Source: Euptelea pleiosperma
Taxonomy: Eukaryota > Streptophyta > Magnoliopsida > Ranunculales > Eupteleaceae
DNA length: 64,000 nucleotides
Reading direction: 5' to 3'
Assembly: GCA_035048495.1 (NCBI GenBank)
Contig: JASUTR010000093.1
Span: 1 to 64,000, forward strand
The notes under the pieces are model-generated. The model did not search any database. It saw only the letters and a program-made list of their open reading frames with translations, and was not told where the DNA came from. Shown piece after piece: positions 38,598 through 49,934 of the stretch. Numbering within the stretch: the stretch's first letter is position 1; every line of letters starts with the position of its first letter. The position numbers and the translations under genes are program-made.

Positions 38598-41500
38598 TCA
38601 GTCGACATAGGTAGGATCGATGAGATCGATCTCAAAAGTCTGAATGAACAATACGTCAAGTTCATGGAACTGTTTTAGACGCTGCCCATTGACCTGAAAA
38701 GAGGAGTGATCCTTGGGATCCTCAATAGTGATTGCCCCAAAGGGTGTGACTGCGGTGACCGTATAAGGACCGGTCCACCTAGATTTCAGTTTCCCAGGGA
38801 AGAGATGGAGACGAGAATTATAAAGAAGGACCTTCTGTCCTGGCTGGAACTCTTTCCTGAGGATGCTCTTGTCATGTATCCACTTCATTTTGGCTTTGTA
38901 ATTCTTGGACAAGTTGTAGGCATCATTTCTGAGTTCTTCTAACTCATTCATTTGAAGTTTTCTCTCCTCCCCTGCAGAGTCTAGGTCGAAGTTGAGCTTC
39001 TTAATGGCCCACAGGGCACGATGTTCAATCTCTACCGGAAGATGACAGGGTTTCCCAAAGACCAGACGATAGGGAGACATATTGAGTGGGGTCTTGTAGG
39101 CGGTTCTGTATGCCCATAAAGCATCAGTGATACGAGTAGACCAGTCTTTACGTGTGGTATTGACTGTCTTCTCCAAGATCTGCTTGATCTGACGATTAGA
39201 AACCTCCACTTGACCACTAGTCTGCGGATGATAAGCTAGGGCAACCTTGTGGGTTACCCCATACTTCTTCATTAAGTTCTCGAATATCTTATTGCAGAAA
39301 TGGGTGCCCCCATCACTAATGATGGCCTTAGGGGCACCGAATCGAGCGAAGATGAACTCCTTTAGGAATTTGACCACTACTTTGTGGTCATTGGTCTTGG
39401 TGGGAATGGCTTCTATCCATTTGGAGACATAGTCTACCGCAAGGAGAATGTACTCAAAACCATAGGAAACGGGAAAGGGGCCCATGAAGTCGATCCCCCA
39501 AATATCAAATATTTCATCAACCTGGATGGGAGTTAGGGGCATCATGTTCCTCTGGGAGATGCGGCCTAGATGCTGGCAATTAGGACAAGTTTTGCTGTAG
39601 ATATGGGCATCTTTAAATAATGTGGGCCAGTAGAATCCGCATTGCAGAACTTTTTCTGCAGTTTTCTTAGTACTGAAATGACCACCACAAGGTTGGTCAT
39701 GACACGAGGACAAGATATTGAGTTGGTCCGACTCAGGGACACAGAGACGAATGATCTGGTCAGGACAGTATTTATACAAATAAGGGTCATCCCAAGAGTA
39801 GTACTTAACTCTTGCTAGGAATTGGCTTTTGTCCTGTTTTGACCAGTGTGAAGGCATTTCTTCGGTGACAAGGTAGTTGACAATGTCAGCATACCAAGGA
39901 TTAACAGAGATGGCGAACAGTTGTTCATCTGGAAAGGTTTCAGGGATGGGCTGGGTGTCGAAGGATGACTCTAAAGTCAGTCTAGACAAGTGATCAGCCA
40001 CTACATTCTCAGTTCCTTTCTTATCCTTAATCTCGAGGTCGAATTCCTGCAGTAAGAGAATCCATCGAATTAATCGAGGTTTGGTTTCCTTTTTCGACAT
40101 GAGATAACGAAGGGCTGCATGATCAGTGTACACAACCACCTTAGTGGCTAAGAGGTACTGACGAAATTTATCAAGGGCGAAGACTACCGCCAGGAGTTCT
40201 TTCTCAGTGGTAGAGTAATTCATTTGGGCAGAGTTAAGAGTTTTGCTCGCGTAGTAGATCACGTGTGACCTTTTGTCAACTCTCTGCCCTAGAACGGCTC
40301 CTAACGCGTAGTCAGAAGCATCGCACATTACCTCGAAAGGTAGAGTCCAGTCCGGGGGACGGATAATGGGCGCAGTAGTGAGCTCAGATTTGAGACGCTC
40401 AAATGCCTTGACACAGTCAGCATTAAAGTCGAAAGGACTATCTTTAGCCAGAAGATGGGACAGAGGTCGAGCGATTTGAGAGAAGTCCTTGATGAATCGC
40501 CTATAGAATCCTCCGTGTCCCAAAAAGGATCGGATGTCACGTACGGACTTAGGAATGGGCAAGGTCGAGATGATATCGATTTTAGCTTTGTCGACCTCAA
40601 TGCCCTGATGGGAAATGACATGTCCCAGAACAATGCCCTTCTTCACCATGAAGTGGCATTTCTCCCAATTGAGGACAAGTCGCTTGTCCTGACAGCGTTG
40701 AAGTACCAGTCCTAGATGCTTCAGACAGTCATCAAAGGATGACCCAAAGACTGAGAAGTCGTCCATAAAGACTTCGAGGAATTTTTCCACCATGTCAGAG
40801 AATATGCTCATCATACACCTTTGAAAGGTCGCGGGTGCATTGCAGAGGCCAAAGGGCATGCGCTTGTAGGCAAAAGTGCCAAAGGGACAGGTGAAAGTTG
40901 TCTTCTCGTGATCCTCAGGGGCGATGGGTATTTGATTATACCCTGAGTAACCATCGAGGAAGCAGTAATAGGAGTGACCTGCTAATCTCTCCAACATTTG
41001 GTCTATGAAGGGTAAAGGAAAATGGTCCTTCCTCGTGTTGGTGTTGAGTCGTCGGTAATCGATGCAGACTCTCCACCCTTTCTTCAGGCGCTGGGTTACC
41101 ATTTCTTTGTTCTCATTTTCCACAACTGTGAATCCTGCCTTTTTAGGGACGACATGAATAGGACTCACCCATTTGCTATCGGAGATGGGGTAAATGATAC
41201 CAGCATCTAACAGTTTAAGGACCTCGTCCCGGACTACATCCTTCAAGACGGGGTTCAACCTCCTCTGGTGTTCTCGAGAGGTTTTGGATTCATCCTCGAG
41301 ATAGATGTGATGTTGGCACACCGAGGGGTCTATGCCACGAATATCATCTATAGTCCAACCTATCGCAGATTTGTGCTCGTTGAGCAGCTCAAGAAGTTTC
41401 TTATGTTCACTCGCAGACAGAGCGGAAGCAATAATGACAGGGTAGGTTTCCTTAGGACCAAGATAGGCATAGGAAAGATCTGTGGGAAGAGGCTTAAGCT

Positions 41501-44378
41501 CCAACATTGGAGCAGATGGAGTAGAAATAGGTGTCACAGAAGACACGGATTGAAGAGGTTTGACTTCAGTAGGTAAAAGAAGGATGGGTTCTCTGGCCAT
41601 GGTTATCAGAGGCTCGAACTCGATGAGTGGAGCGGGGATCTCTAGCAGTGGAGCAGTCTCCAAAAGATCATTGAGATCAGAAATAGCTGACTCTGTTGCA
41701 AAGTCAGCCCCAAAGTGTGCTAGACACTGTTTAAGAATATCTTCGGTGGAGTCCGGGATTAGACTCTCAACGGCACACATTTCATCGGTCACTTCGCGAT
41801 CGGCATCTTGTTGCATTAAACGAAAGATGTTGACCTCAGCTTTGAGGTTACCGAAAGCAATGGACATGTTTCCGTCCCGGCACCCGATGTGTGCGTTCGC
41901 GGTGGCAAGGAATGGACGGCCTAAGATGACCGGAATGCGGTTATCCTGACACGGCTCGGTGTCTAGAATGATAAAGTCCACAGGATAATAAAAGTCAGCA
42001 ACTTTTACTAGGACATCCTCAATGATTCCTCTTGGAATCTTGATGGACTGATCAGCCAATTTCAGGGTGACATTGGTAGGCTTCATATCTTTCAGTCCTA
42101 ACTGCTGATATACCGAGAATGGTATGAGGTTAACGCTAGCCCCTAAATCTAGCAAGGCAGTGCAACTAAAGTTGTCTCCAATTTCACATTGGACAGTCGG
42201 GCTACCTGGATCCTTGTGTTTGATCACACTATTGCGTTGAATGAACGCGGTAGCTTTTTCGGCCAAGAAGGCAGCTTTGGGTACATGCGTACGCCGCTTA
42301 ACTGTGCACAAGTCCTTGAGGAATTTGGCATAGGAGGGGATTTGCTTGATAGCAGAAAGGAATGGGATATTGATCTGGACATCTTTAAAGACGTCTAAGA
42401 TCTCTGAGAATTGTTGATCCCGCTTATCTTGGACAAGTCTGTCCGGGAAGGGAGGCTTTACTCGACAAATGGATTTGTCTTTAGCCTTGGATTTCTGCAC
42501 AGGGATATCTGATGTTGGTGCAGAGGTGGAAGAAGCAGAGGTAGGATTAGGACTAGTTTCCTCTGTGCGAGTGATGGGTGCCGGAGATGGCACCGGTGGT
42601 GGTTGGACTCCCATGTCCACAGTTTTTCCAGATCGTAGGGTGGTTACAGCTTGCACCTCCCCTTGACACTTCTCATTCTGGCTTTGAGATTGGGATCCGA
42701 TCTCATATACTGCCCCTTTGACATTTCCTTTAGGGTTTGCAATAGGTTGGCTAGGAAAGATCCCCTTAGCTTTCTCAGCTTCCAAGTTACCTAGACGTTG
42801 CTCTAGACGAAGCATGGATTGCTGTTGCTGTTGCTCTAGGCGTTGCATAGATTGTTGTTGCTGAGTAATGAGTTGAGCTAGAAGGTCTTCAATACCAGAT
42901 TTGGGGACCGACTGTTGAGGAACAGCTAAAGGGAGCTGAGGCACCAATTCGCGACTCGAGCTCATCGGGGCATTATAGTTATAGGCGGAAGAATTAGTTG
43001 GGACAATCTGTTGGTTCTGAAAGTTCTGGGGAACTCTTTGCTGATTCTGAAATGTGCTCTGTTGTCCAGAGTATTGACCCTGTTGGAACTGCTGGTTCTG
43101 AGTAGATGGGTACTGATTCTGCTGATATTGGCCCTGATTGAATTGCCTATTGGGTTGATTGAACCCAGGGGGATACATGCCCTGAGGTTGACGCGGAGGT
43201 TGAGCTTGAGGTTGAGTAGACTGAGGCCTCCAAGAGAAGTTAGGGTGGTTTCTCGTGTCCGGATGATAAGATTGACTATACGAGTTCTGAGTGGGTGGTT
43301 TGTATGCGCTGAAAGCACAAACTTCTTCCTGAAGAGGATTAGACCACCCTTCATTCAAAGGACAATGCTCAGTAGTATGGGAGGGTTGCAGACAGAGGGT
43401 GCAGGATTCCATAGGGCTCTCGTGTCCCACATGCATGACTGGGGTGGATTGTTGAGTAGGCTTTTGTACAGACACAGCCAGTGCCGAGACTGACTTGCTC
43501 AACTCTTGAATGACTGATCGAAGCTCAGTATCAGCTGTAGCATCATGTCCCTTGGTTGTCCTTTGGACCGAAGTGGTTCGACTAAACTCTGAGTCAGTCG
43601 TCCAATGTTGAGAGTTTTCGCCTAACTCTCCCAAGAATTTGTATGCATCGGTCGGAGTTTGGTGCAGGAATTTTCCTTGGCACATTGACTCTACCATGGT
43701 CCGGGACTCATCAGTAAGTCCCTTGTAGAAGACATGGACAAGATTGCCCTTGTCGATGCTATGGTGGGGACACTTAGTCAGGTAGTCTTGGAATCTATCC
43801 CATGCTTCAAAAAATTTCTCATCGGACTTCTGTCGAAAGTCCTGGATGAGTTGCTTCATTTGGTTGGTCCGAGTCATGGGGTAGAATTTAGACATGAATT
43901 TGCCCACCAATTCTTTCCAACTGCTGATTGAATCAGCGGGTAAGGAGTAGAGCCAATCTGAGGCTCGGTCTTTGAGCGAGAATGGGAAAACTCGCAGACG
44001 GACATTGTCATCATCAAGGTTCTGATTCTTGAAAAGTAGGATGACATGTTGGAATTCCCTAATATGGGAATATGGGTCTTCTCTTGGGAGACCACGAAAG
44101 GTTGGCAGCATTTGGATCGTCTGTGGCCTGATCTCAAATTGTACCGCCGTAGTAGGTGGGAGAACAATGCAAGTGGGCGGATTGGCAGAGATAGGAGCGA
44201 ACGTCTCGATAAGAGGTCGTTCGACTGCCATGACTACAAAGGTAGTAGTACTGGGGGAGGCGGGTGGGGAAAGAGATGGGGAAGAATTCAGTGGAGGATC
44301 CACTGTAGGTGCGTGATTCTCAGATCGAACCAAGCGTTTGTTCGGACGATTCCAAACGGGCATACGCGAATGAGGCAA
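38598..44378 (-). CDS. gag-pol: Athila-type Gag-Pol polyprotein, 1926 aa, intact
   Basis: This single reading frame makes the capsid protein and all enzymes for copying the element through RNA. Domains in order: retrotransposon Gag about 95-255; CCHC zinc knuckle C326-C329-H334-C339; Pro/Gln-rich linker about 350-540; aspartic protease with D744 in DLGAS and the ILGRPF strand about 818-823; reverse transcriptase about 1040-1215 with FMDD at 1204-1207; RNase H with D1353, E1394, D1419, D1462; integrase with H1560-H1567-C1598-C1601 zinc site and D1630, D1689, E1725 (35 residues between the last two); GPY motif at 1870-1872 in the C-terminal integrase module. No chromodomain follows. There is no stop or frameshift between Gag and Pol, so a fused product is expected to be cut by the protease. 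The start is the first Met of the frame; a second Met at residue 6 is possible. All catalytic residues sought are present, so activity is plausible but unproven. Confidence 0.96.
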   Translation of the reverse strand: MPHSRMPVWNRPNKRLVRSENHAPTVDPPLNSSPSLSPPASPSTTTFVVMAVERPLIETFAPISANPPTCIVLPPTTAVQFEIRPQTIQMLPTFRGLPREDPYSHIREFQHVILLFKNQNLDDDNVRLRVFPFSLKDRASDWLYSLPADSISSWKELVGKFMSKFYPMTRTNQMKQLIQDFRQKSDEKFFEAWDRFQDYLTKCPHHSIDKGNLVHVFYKGLTDESRTMVESMCQGKFLHQTPTDAYKFLGELGENSQHWTTDSEFSRTTSVQRTTKGHDATADTELRSVIQELSKSVSALAVSVQKPTQQSTPVMHVGHESPMESCTLCLQPSHTTEHCPLNEGWSNPLQEEVCAFSAYKPPTQNSYSQSYHPDTRNHPNFSWRPQSTQPQAQPPRQPQGMYPPGFNQPNRQFNQGQYQQNQYPSTQNQQFQQGQYSGQQSTFQNQQRVPQNFQNQQIVPTNSSAYNYNAPMSSSRELVPQLPLAVPQQSVPKSGIEDLLAQLITQQQQSMQRLEQQQQQSMLRLEQRLGNLEAEKAKGIFPSQPIANPKGNVKGAVYEIGSQSQSQNEKCQGEVQAVTTLRSGKTVDMGVQPPPVPSPAPITRTEETSPNPTSASSTSAPTSDIPVQKSKAKDKSICRVKPPFPDRLVQDKRDQQFSEILDVFKDVQINIPFLSAIKQIPSYAKFLKDLCTVKRRTHVPKAAFLAEKATAFIQRNSVIKHKDPGSPTVQCEIGDNFSCTALLDLGASVNLIPFSVYQQLGLKDMKPTNVTLKLADQSIKIPRGIIEDVLVKVADFYYPVDFIILDTEPCQDNRIPVILGRPFLATANAHIGCRDGNMSIAFGNLKAEVNIFRLMQQDADREVTDEMCAVESLIPDSTEDILKQCLAHFGADFATESAISDLNDLLETAPLLEIPAPLIEFEPLITMAREPILLLPTEVKPLQSVSSVTPISTPSAPMLELKPLPTDLSYAYLGPKETYPVIIASALSASEHKKLLELLNEHKSAIGWTIDDIRGIDPSVCQHHIYLEDESKTSREHQRRLNPVLKDVVRDEVLKLLDAGIIYPISDSKWVSPIHVVPKKAGFTVVENENKEMVTQRLKKGWRVCIDYRRLNTNTRKDHFPLPFIDQMLERLAGHSYYCFLDGYSGYNQIPIAPEDHEKTTFTCPFGTFAYKRMPFGLCNAPATFQRCMMSIFSDMVEKFLEVFMDDFSVFGSSFDDCLKHLGLVLQRCQDKRLVLNWEKCHFMVKKGIVLGHVISHQGIEVDKAKIDIISTLPIPKSVRDIRSFLGHGGFYRRFIKDFSQIARPLSHLLAKDSPFDFNADCVKAFERLKSELTTAPIIRPPDWTLPFEVMCDASDYALGAVLGQRVDKRSHVIYYASKTLNSAQMNYSTTEKELLAVVFALDKFRQYLLATKVVVYTDHAALRYLMSKKETKPRLIRWILLLQEFDLEIKDKKGTENVVADHLSRLTLESSFDTQPIPETFPDEQLFAISVNPWYADIVNYLVTEEMPSHWSKQDKSQFLARVKYYSWDDPYLYKYCPDQIIRLCVPESDQLNILSSCHDQPCGGHFSTKKTAEKVLQCGFYWPTLFKDAHIYSKTCPNCQHLGRISQRNMMPLTPIQVDEIFDIWGIDFMGPFPVSYGFEYILLAVDYVSKWIEAIPTKTNDHKVVVKFLKEFIFARFGAPKAIISDGGTHFCNKIFENLMKKYGVTHKVALAYHPQTSGQVEVSNRQIKQILEKTVNTTRKDWSTRITDALWAYRTAYKTPLNMSPYRLVFGKPCHLPVEIEHRALWAIKKLNFDLDSAGEERKLQMNELEELRNDAYNLSKNYKAKMKWIHDKSILRKEFQPGQKVLLYNSRLHLFPGKLKSRWTGPYTVTAVTPFGAITIEDPKDHSSFQVNGQRLKQFHELDVLFIQTFEIDLIDPTYVD

Positions 44379-46058
44379 GCTCTATACTTGGCAAAAAGTT
44401 GCCAGAGAGGAACACTATCCTAAATGATGCACACCAAGCACAGATAATCCTATTCTAAGCAATCAGGATATATTTTAGGAATTATCTTTGTTAGTTTTGG
44501 GGCTAGAGTAGATTATGACAGTGGGCGGACCACTGGTTTATCTTTTAACCGCCGGACTAACTGTTTTGCACTCAGAGGTTCTCACCAGGCTATACTCTTC
44601 AGAGCGAATCCTTTAGTACTAACTCTAGTTAACAACAAGGCAATCCGAAGCCTAGACAGACGTGCGGCACAATGGCTGACTTAAGTACGTCCCAGACTAA
44701 CCGGATTGGTCAAGTGTATAAGAAGAGTGTTCCCTCGGGTTAAGCTAGGGTTGGTGCGTGTTCCTAGTCCACACGTAACTAACCGCCGAATAGTCCAAGA
44801 TGCCACGTCGAGCTCAGTGTACTTGAGTAGCAGGGACTTATGGGTGTGTTAGACAACAGGGACCCGCGCTCGTGGTCTTATTTCGATTGGATGTTAAGCG
44901 GGTTCACTTTGCGTGGATTTTTCCTCGAACACCGGGCTAATTGGCTCTACTTCTTGATTCTTTTTATTTAAATGGAGCCTTGGGATCAAATCAGTTGGAA
45001 TGATGAGGTGGGTGATGAAATCCCACCAGTTTCAATTTGGAGCTGGGTCTGCTCTCTTAGAGTTGATTAATTAACGGCCACGCCACGCAAGTCGAATAAT
45101 ATGTATGCGAAAGCAAATAGACAAGCGGCAATGATTTACCCAAATTGCTCTGTATCGCACTCAAGGCGAGGATAGAGACTTACCTCCCGTGGGCCACGCC
45201 ACGGGGTCGCCTCCGTGGGTTAGAGAGGGGTATCCTAATGGGCTTGGGCCCGACTCCACCTCTTTGAGCTTTCGCTCCCTACCCACACTAGATCGTTTTC
45301 CTGCAGAAAAGTTAGATCGCACGGTCTAGGTATACGGGATTCTATTTGGAAAATCCTTGCCTTTTTAGGGTTCACTGAACAAGCACTGGATTTAAGCAAG
45401 TTTTTGAATTAATTTCCAAATTCAAGATGGGTTAAAATTTAGGAATTCCCAGATTGGAAAATACCTAGATTGGAAAGTTTCCCGAACTGTGGAGATCTTC
45501 CAAGAAAGATTTGATTGCGAGATCCCTTATAATTTTGGGGAATTTCCCAAAATTGAAATTCTGCTAGATTTGGGGTGTTTCCTTTTGCAGACTTTTCCAA
45601 ATTCGGAAGATTTCTAAAGATAGAAATACTTCTAAAGAGGAAACTTCTAAGAGGGGAAACCCTAATTTAGCAAAGTTTCAAGATTTTAGAATCTTTCCAA
45701 AAATCGCAAATCCTTGATTGGTGATTTCTAAAAATCTGCAGAATATGAAACCCTAATTTTTTTGAATTTTGAATTTATTATTTTTTTGGTATTTTTCACT
45801 TAATCTAGGGTTTCTAAAAAACCCTAGAACAAGATCTAGCAGTTATATGGAAAGCAGTAAAATTCCTAAATTATTACAAATTGCACTCGGCCTTCCGAGG
45901 CATTAAAAATAGTAATTTAAAAACTGCTAAAAATCAACAAAAACAAAAAAATAGAAAGTTTCCCGAAAAGGTTGGGCTGGCAAAATTGAGCAGCTTTCCG
46001 CTTCAGCAACTTTCCAATTCCGTCTTTACGTCCTTTTTCGCACTCCCGAACACCCGAG
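44379..46058 (-). other. 5' leader between primer site and polyprotein start
   Basis: About 1.7 kb in element sense between the primer binding site and the Gag start. It holds no convincing reading frame on the element strand. An AT-rich part next to the primer site (about 45350-45960) is rich in GGAAA/TTTCC-type words, followed by a more mixed part with two CCACGCCACG copies (45079-45088 and 45192-45201). It is presumably untranslated leader with packaging signals, but I see no specific motif that proves this. Confidence 0.7.
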
Positions 46059-46072
46059 CGGCAACGGCGCCA
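46059..46072 (-). other. Primer binding site complementary to tRNA-Asp
   Basis: In element sense TGGCGCCGTTGCCG begins two bases after the 5' LTR. It is complementary to the 3' end of plant tRNA-Asp(GTC), which ends CGGCAACGGCGCCA. The match runs 14 bases and then diverges. tRNA-Asp priming is characteristic of Athila and Tat relatives. Confidence 0.92.
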
Positions 46073-47868
46073 TTTGAAAGTAGGGTTTTCCCGCGTCGTT
46101 GGTTACGGAAATCCTAGATCTCAACAATATTTGTAATTATCCGATTCTTTTTCACTCAAATCCTGCAAAAATCACAGGGTTGTACAGTGGCTCGTGTCGG
46201 ATGTCGATCCGCACTCGGGGTTAGTTTGCGTAATTCAACGACATGAAATGACGGATTTTTATCAAGAAAACATGGAGGGGTGAGAATGGTGATGGATTTA
46301 AAACATTCTTAGTGATTTTTAGAGAGAGAAATTACCACAAACAATCAAAAACACAAAAGTAAACTAACAAATGCAAAAATAATAATTTTATTCATCCTCA
46401 ATGAGTCTTACAAAATCAAATTAAATTCAAAAATTAACCTAGAAAGCCATAAAAATTAGAGAGAGAAATGAGAACATGTAGAGAGAGAAATATCTAGGGA
46501 GAGAAATTAGAGAGGGAAAACTAAAGTTTAGAGAGAGAGAGTGAACAAGTGGGTAAGAGATCTTACCAAGTGAAAGGGTTCGTGAAGAGAGGTGATGTCC
46601 AGGAGAATGATTGCACCGATGGGGGGGTGAAGTGCAGCGACTGGTGGTAGAGCTCTTGCCCGAAAGTTGCAGGCCATCCAAAGGGGCCAGGGTTTGAAGG
46701 TTTAAGGAGATGAGCAGGATGAAGGTGGCGATGTGAGCGAGAACTTGCAGCAGGTGGTAGCGAGGCGTCCAGCAGGATTCAAGGATGAAGCTAACGGCTC
46801 CCTCCTCTCTTCTTATTCACCTCTTCTCTTTTTTTTGGTTTTTTTTTTTTTTTTTTTTTTTGGGTTAAGGCTTGAGATCAAAGAGTGGGGGAGTGTTGGA
46901 ATGAGAAAATGAGTGGGGCTGTAGGGTGAATGAGGACTGGTGGATGGTTGCAAGGAGGACCGGCAGGTGGAGTTGAGAAGACGGTCTGCAAGTTAGTAGG
47001 CCGTGGTGGCTGGGGCGTGGTGGTTGGTGATGCAGCAAGCTGAAGGATGCTAGCAGCAGGCGGTGGTGGAGAGATGGCCAGGTAGGAGGTGGCAGCAAGG
47101 AGGGGGGCGCACCAGGTTTGCACCCCTTCCTCTATCTTCTTCTTCTTTCTTTCCTCTCTCTCTTTTCTTTTTTTTTTTTTTCTTGTTTTTGGTTTTCTTT
47201 TGAAAGAGAAATGAGAGGAAGAGACCGGCTAGGAAGGCTTGGACGGACTGGAGTTGCAGGTTGCAACTCCAGCAACCGTTAGAGGGGGTGAGAGCGCTAG
47301 AAGAGAGAGGAAAAGATAGGAGATGGCCGACCGGAGTTGCAGTTCCGGCGAAGTGGTGGTGGTGGAAGCAAAAATCACAACAGCAAGTGCTGCTGCCCCT
47401 CTTTTAGGTAGCAAATAGATGGAGGATAGAAGCGGTTGGTGGAGGCGATCTTGGTGTGGCTGCTGTGGAGAAAACAGAACCAGTCCGGCGATCAAGTTCG
47501 CCGGAGTTGCAGGTTTCAACAGGAATTAATGGTGGGTGATGCTGTGGTGTTTAGCTGGTGGTGGTAACAATGGTAGCAGGCGGTGTAAGGTGCTGTGGTG
47601 CTTAGATGGTGATGGCAGCAGTGCAAAGGCCCTCCTTCACCTCGTTTTCTTCTTCTCTTCCCCTTTTTTTTTTTGTTTTTTTGAAGAAAACGTGGATGGA
47701 AAATGGGAGAGAGAGGGACGGCCAGCAAGAGAGAGATGAGGAGGGTGGCTTAGGGTTTTTGGGAAGAGATAAGGAATAGGAGAGGGACGGTCAAGAGAGT
47801 TTGAGAACGTGGGAGAGAGGAAGGGAAGGGATCGATTTCGGAACTTCCAAAACGTGGAGAGAGGATCC

Positions 47869-47874
47869 TTTATA
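47869..47874 (-). promoter_or_regulatory. TATA box candidate in the 5' LTR
   Basis: Element-sense TATAAA inside CCTTTATAAAGG, about 1.1 kb into the 5' LTR. It is the best TATA motif I noticed in the LTR and would leave about 1.8 kb of R plus U5. The start site itself cannot be read from sequence. Confidence 0.45.
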
Positions 47875-48470
47875 AAGGAACCGTGGGTTTCTATCTTTGA
47901 AATCCACGGTTTCTAAAATTTTTTTTTTTAAAAACTTCTCCTCCCTCCTTCCAATGAGGTGAGGACGTGTGTAAGAGATATTACACTTCAACGTCCCTCA
48001 CTCTCTCTCCATAAAAATAGAAACTATCCCCCCCTATTTCTTAGAAAATTTCCTTATTTTGTAAATTAGTTTGACTTTCCAAAAATTTCTTTTTATTTCT
48101 TTTAAAAAAAAAAATCTTCCATTGAAAATCTTCCCCTGGTCACTAACGTTGATCAATACCTAGGTTCCTCATAGCCCTTCCGATGAAGGGGATGATGGAT
48201 TGAAAGTATGGACGTCATGCGGATGATAGGACTAGTGACGTTCGACCAAGGTGATGATGGGGATCGAATGGATGATCTACTGGCGATCAGACGGTAGACG
48301 AGGATGGCCATAATAGGATGGATCATTGGACAGTGGCGATCAGCCAAGGTAGGCCTTAGGATCGCGTGATTGCGAAGGGAGAGATGATTGGATGATTGAG
48401 ATTGATAGTAGAGAGATAATGAGGATTTAGAGAGAGGAGAGAGAAAATATTACAAAAATAAAAAGAAAAA

Positions 48471-48545
48471 TGCTAGCAGAGGATTTTGAACCCTGATCTC
48501 TGACTTGGTCTTCTGCATGCTTTACCAATTGAGCTAGTCCTCAAC
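48471..48545 (-). other. tRNA-like segment with Pol III A and B boxes in the 5' LTR
   Basis: Counterpart of 36106-36180 with no differences seen. A box at 48525-48536, B box at 48481-48492, T-run at 48466-48470. It lies about 450 bp into the LTR, upstream of the TATA candidate, so it would sit in U3. A Pol III transcript of about 75-85 nt is conceivable; the extra base in the B box argues that it may be dead. Confidence 0.6.
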
Positions 48546-48955
48546 TTGTGTTAGTTGATAAGCTTTAATTTCCTTAGTCTCTTCTTTGAGGGCTTGTCTC
48601 TCCTTCTCCCTTTGTCGTCTCTCGACTCTTTTGCTCTCTCTCTCTGGCTCTTCTTCTCTCTTTGGCCTACATCTTCTTGTCCAAGTCCACTGGCTCTTTA
48701 TGCTTTGATTAAAGGCATTGTAGGTTGATTGTGGGCCCACAATTCCCGAAAATCGTCCCATCGGGGTGTCCTGCGACAGAAGAAGCGCGTAATCAAAACG
48801 GCTTAATATTTAGACTTCCGAAAATGTGTTTAATGCATGCAACTATACCATTTCGTCCAGAAAAGTGTGTTTTACGCAATGAGATAGACTCTTACATAGA
48901 AAAGTGGATAATTAGAGCAGTTTTACGTAGGAGAGTGCGATAACGCTAACAGGAT

Positions 48956-48976
48956 AAGTGCTTAAAATAAGCACTT
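48956..48976. other. Hairpin 14 bp inside the 5' LTR terminus
   Basis: A perfect 9-bp inverted repeat AAGTGCTTA/TAAGCACTT with a 3-base spacer, the same as at 36591-36611. It lies close to the end that integrase must process. Confidence 0.75.
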
Positions 48977-48990
48977 TTGAGCGAATATCA

Positions 48991-48995
48991 GTCTC
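48991..48995 (+). other. Target site duplication, right copy (GTCTC)
   Basis: The five bases after the CA terminus at 48989-48990 repeat the GTCTC at 33697-33701. The satellite continues with AAATTGGACTCAG in perfect monomer register. Confidence 0.97.
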
Positions 48996-49934
48996 AAATT
49001 GGACTCAGTTTGTGTGTTACATTCCGAAGCCTATAACTTGTTACTTTTTCGCACCCAGTGCTCGTAATTGGACTCAAACTCTTCCATTACTTTTGTTTCA
49101 ACAGATTTGAAGTGTTGGAATAAGATTTGGGTCAGTCGAAACAAGTTAGCTCCATCCGTGCGTCAACGTCTCAAATTGGACTCAGTTTGTGTGTTACATT
49201 CCGAAGCCTATAACTTGTGACTTTTTCACAACCAGACCTCGTAATTAGACTCAAACTCTTCCATTACTATTGTTTCAACACATTTGAAGTGTTGGAGCAA
49301 GATTCGGAACAGTCGAAACAAGTTAGCTCGATCCGTGCGTCAACGCCTCAAATTGGACTCAGTTTGTGTGTTACATTCCGAAGCCTATAACTTGTGACTT
49401 TTTCGCAACCAGACCTCGTAATTGGACTCAAACTCTTCCATCCCTATTGTTTCAAGACATTTGAAGTGTTGGAACAACATTCGGGACAGTCGAAACAAGT
49501 TAGCTCCATCCGTGCGTCAACGTCTCAAATTGGACTCATTTTGTGTGTTACATTCCGAAGCCTATAACTTGTTTCTTTTTCGCAACCAGTGCTCGTAATT
49601 GGACTCAAACTCTTCCATTACTTTTGTTTCAACAGATTTGAAGTGTTGGAATAAGATTTGGGTAAGTCGAAACAAGTTAGCTCCATCCGTGCGTCAACGT
49701 CTCAAATTGGACTCAGTTTGTGTGTTACATTCCGAAGCCTATAACTTGTGACTTTTTCGCAACCAGACCTCGTAATTGGACTCAAACTCTTCCATCCCTA
49801 TTGTTTCAAGACATTTGAAGTGTGGGAACAACATTCGGGACAGTCGAAACAAGTTAGCTCCATCCGTGCGTCAACGTCTCAAATTGGACTCATTTTGTGT
49901 GTTACACTCCGAAGCCTATAACTTGTGACTTTTT

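Larger units (their letters stand above)
33702..48990 (-). mobile_element. Complete Athila-lineage Ty3/gypsy LTR retrotransposon, 15,289 bp
   Basis: The element lies on the minus strand. It has terminal direct repeats of 2.92 kb with TG...CA ends, a 5-bp GTCTC target duplication, a tRNA-Asp-type primer site next to the 5' LTR, an uninterrupted Gag-Pol polyprotein and a G-rich polypurine-like tract next to the 3' LTR. Domain order protease-RT-RNase H-integrase places it in Ty3/gypsy. The DLGAS protease motif, FMDD RT motif, tRNA-Asp primer, very long LTRs and absence of a chromodomain point to the Athila branch, from family knowledge. I found only four substitutions between the LTRs (about 0.14%). 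With an assumed grass-type rate of 1.3e-8 per site per year this is of the order of 50 thousand years, but the rate is borrowed and gene conversion would lower the estimate. Athila elements are known colonisers of Arabidopsis centromere satellite, which matches this setting. Confidence 0.96.
46075..48990 (-). repeat. 5' LTR (right copy on the plus strand), 2916 bp
   Basis: Direct repeat partner of 33702-36625 with the same TG...CA ends. In element sense it begins at 48990 and should drive transcription of the element. The four differences found lie at 46475, 48746, 48843 and 48896, plus the shorter poly-T at 46839-46861. It contains the same hairpin, tRNA-like segment and TATA candidate as the other LTR. 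Confidence 0.97.

Noticed and set aside
43011..43493. 160-codon plus-strand frame
   Set aside because: It is the shadow of the Gln-rich Gag linker read on the opposite strand.
45805..45830. Telomere-like AAACCCTAG words in the leader
   Set aside because: They are only isolated copies in an AT-rich stretch, not tandem TTTAGGG repeats.
33702..48990. Centromeric chromovirus (CRM type)
   Set aside because: No chromodomain follows integrase. The protease, RT and tRNA-Asp primer features fit Athila instead.
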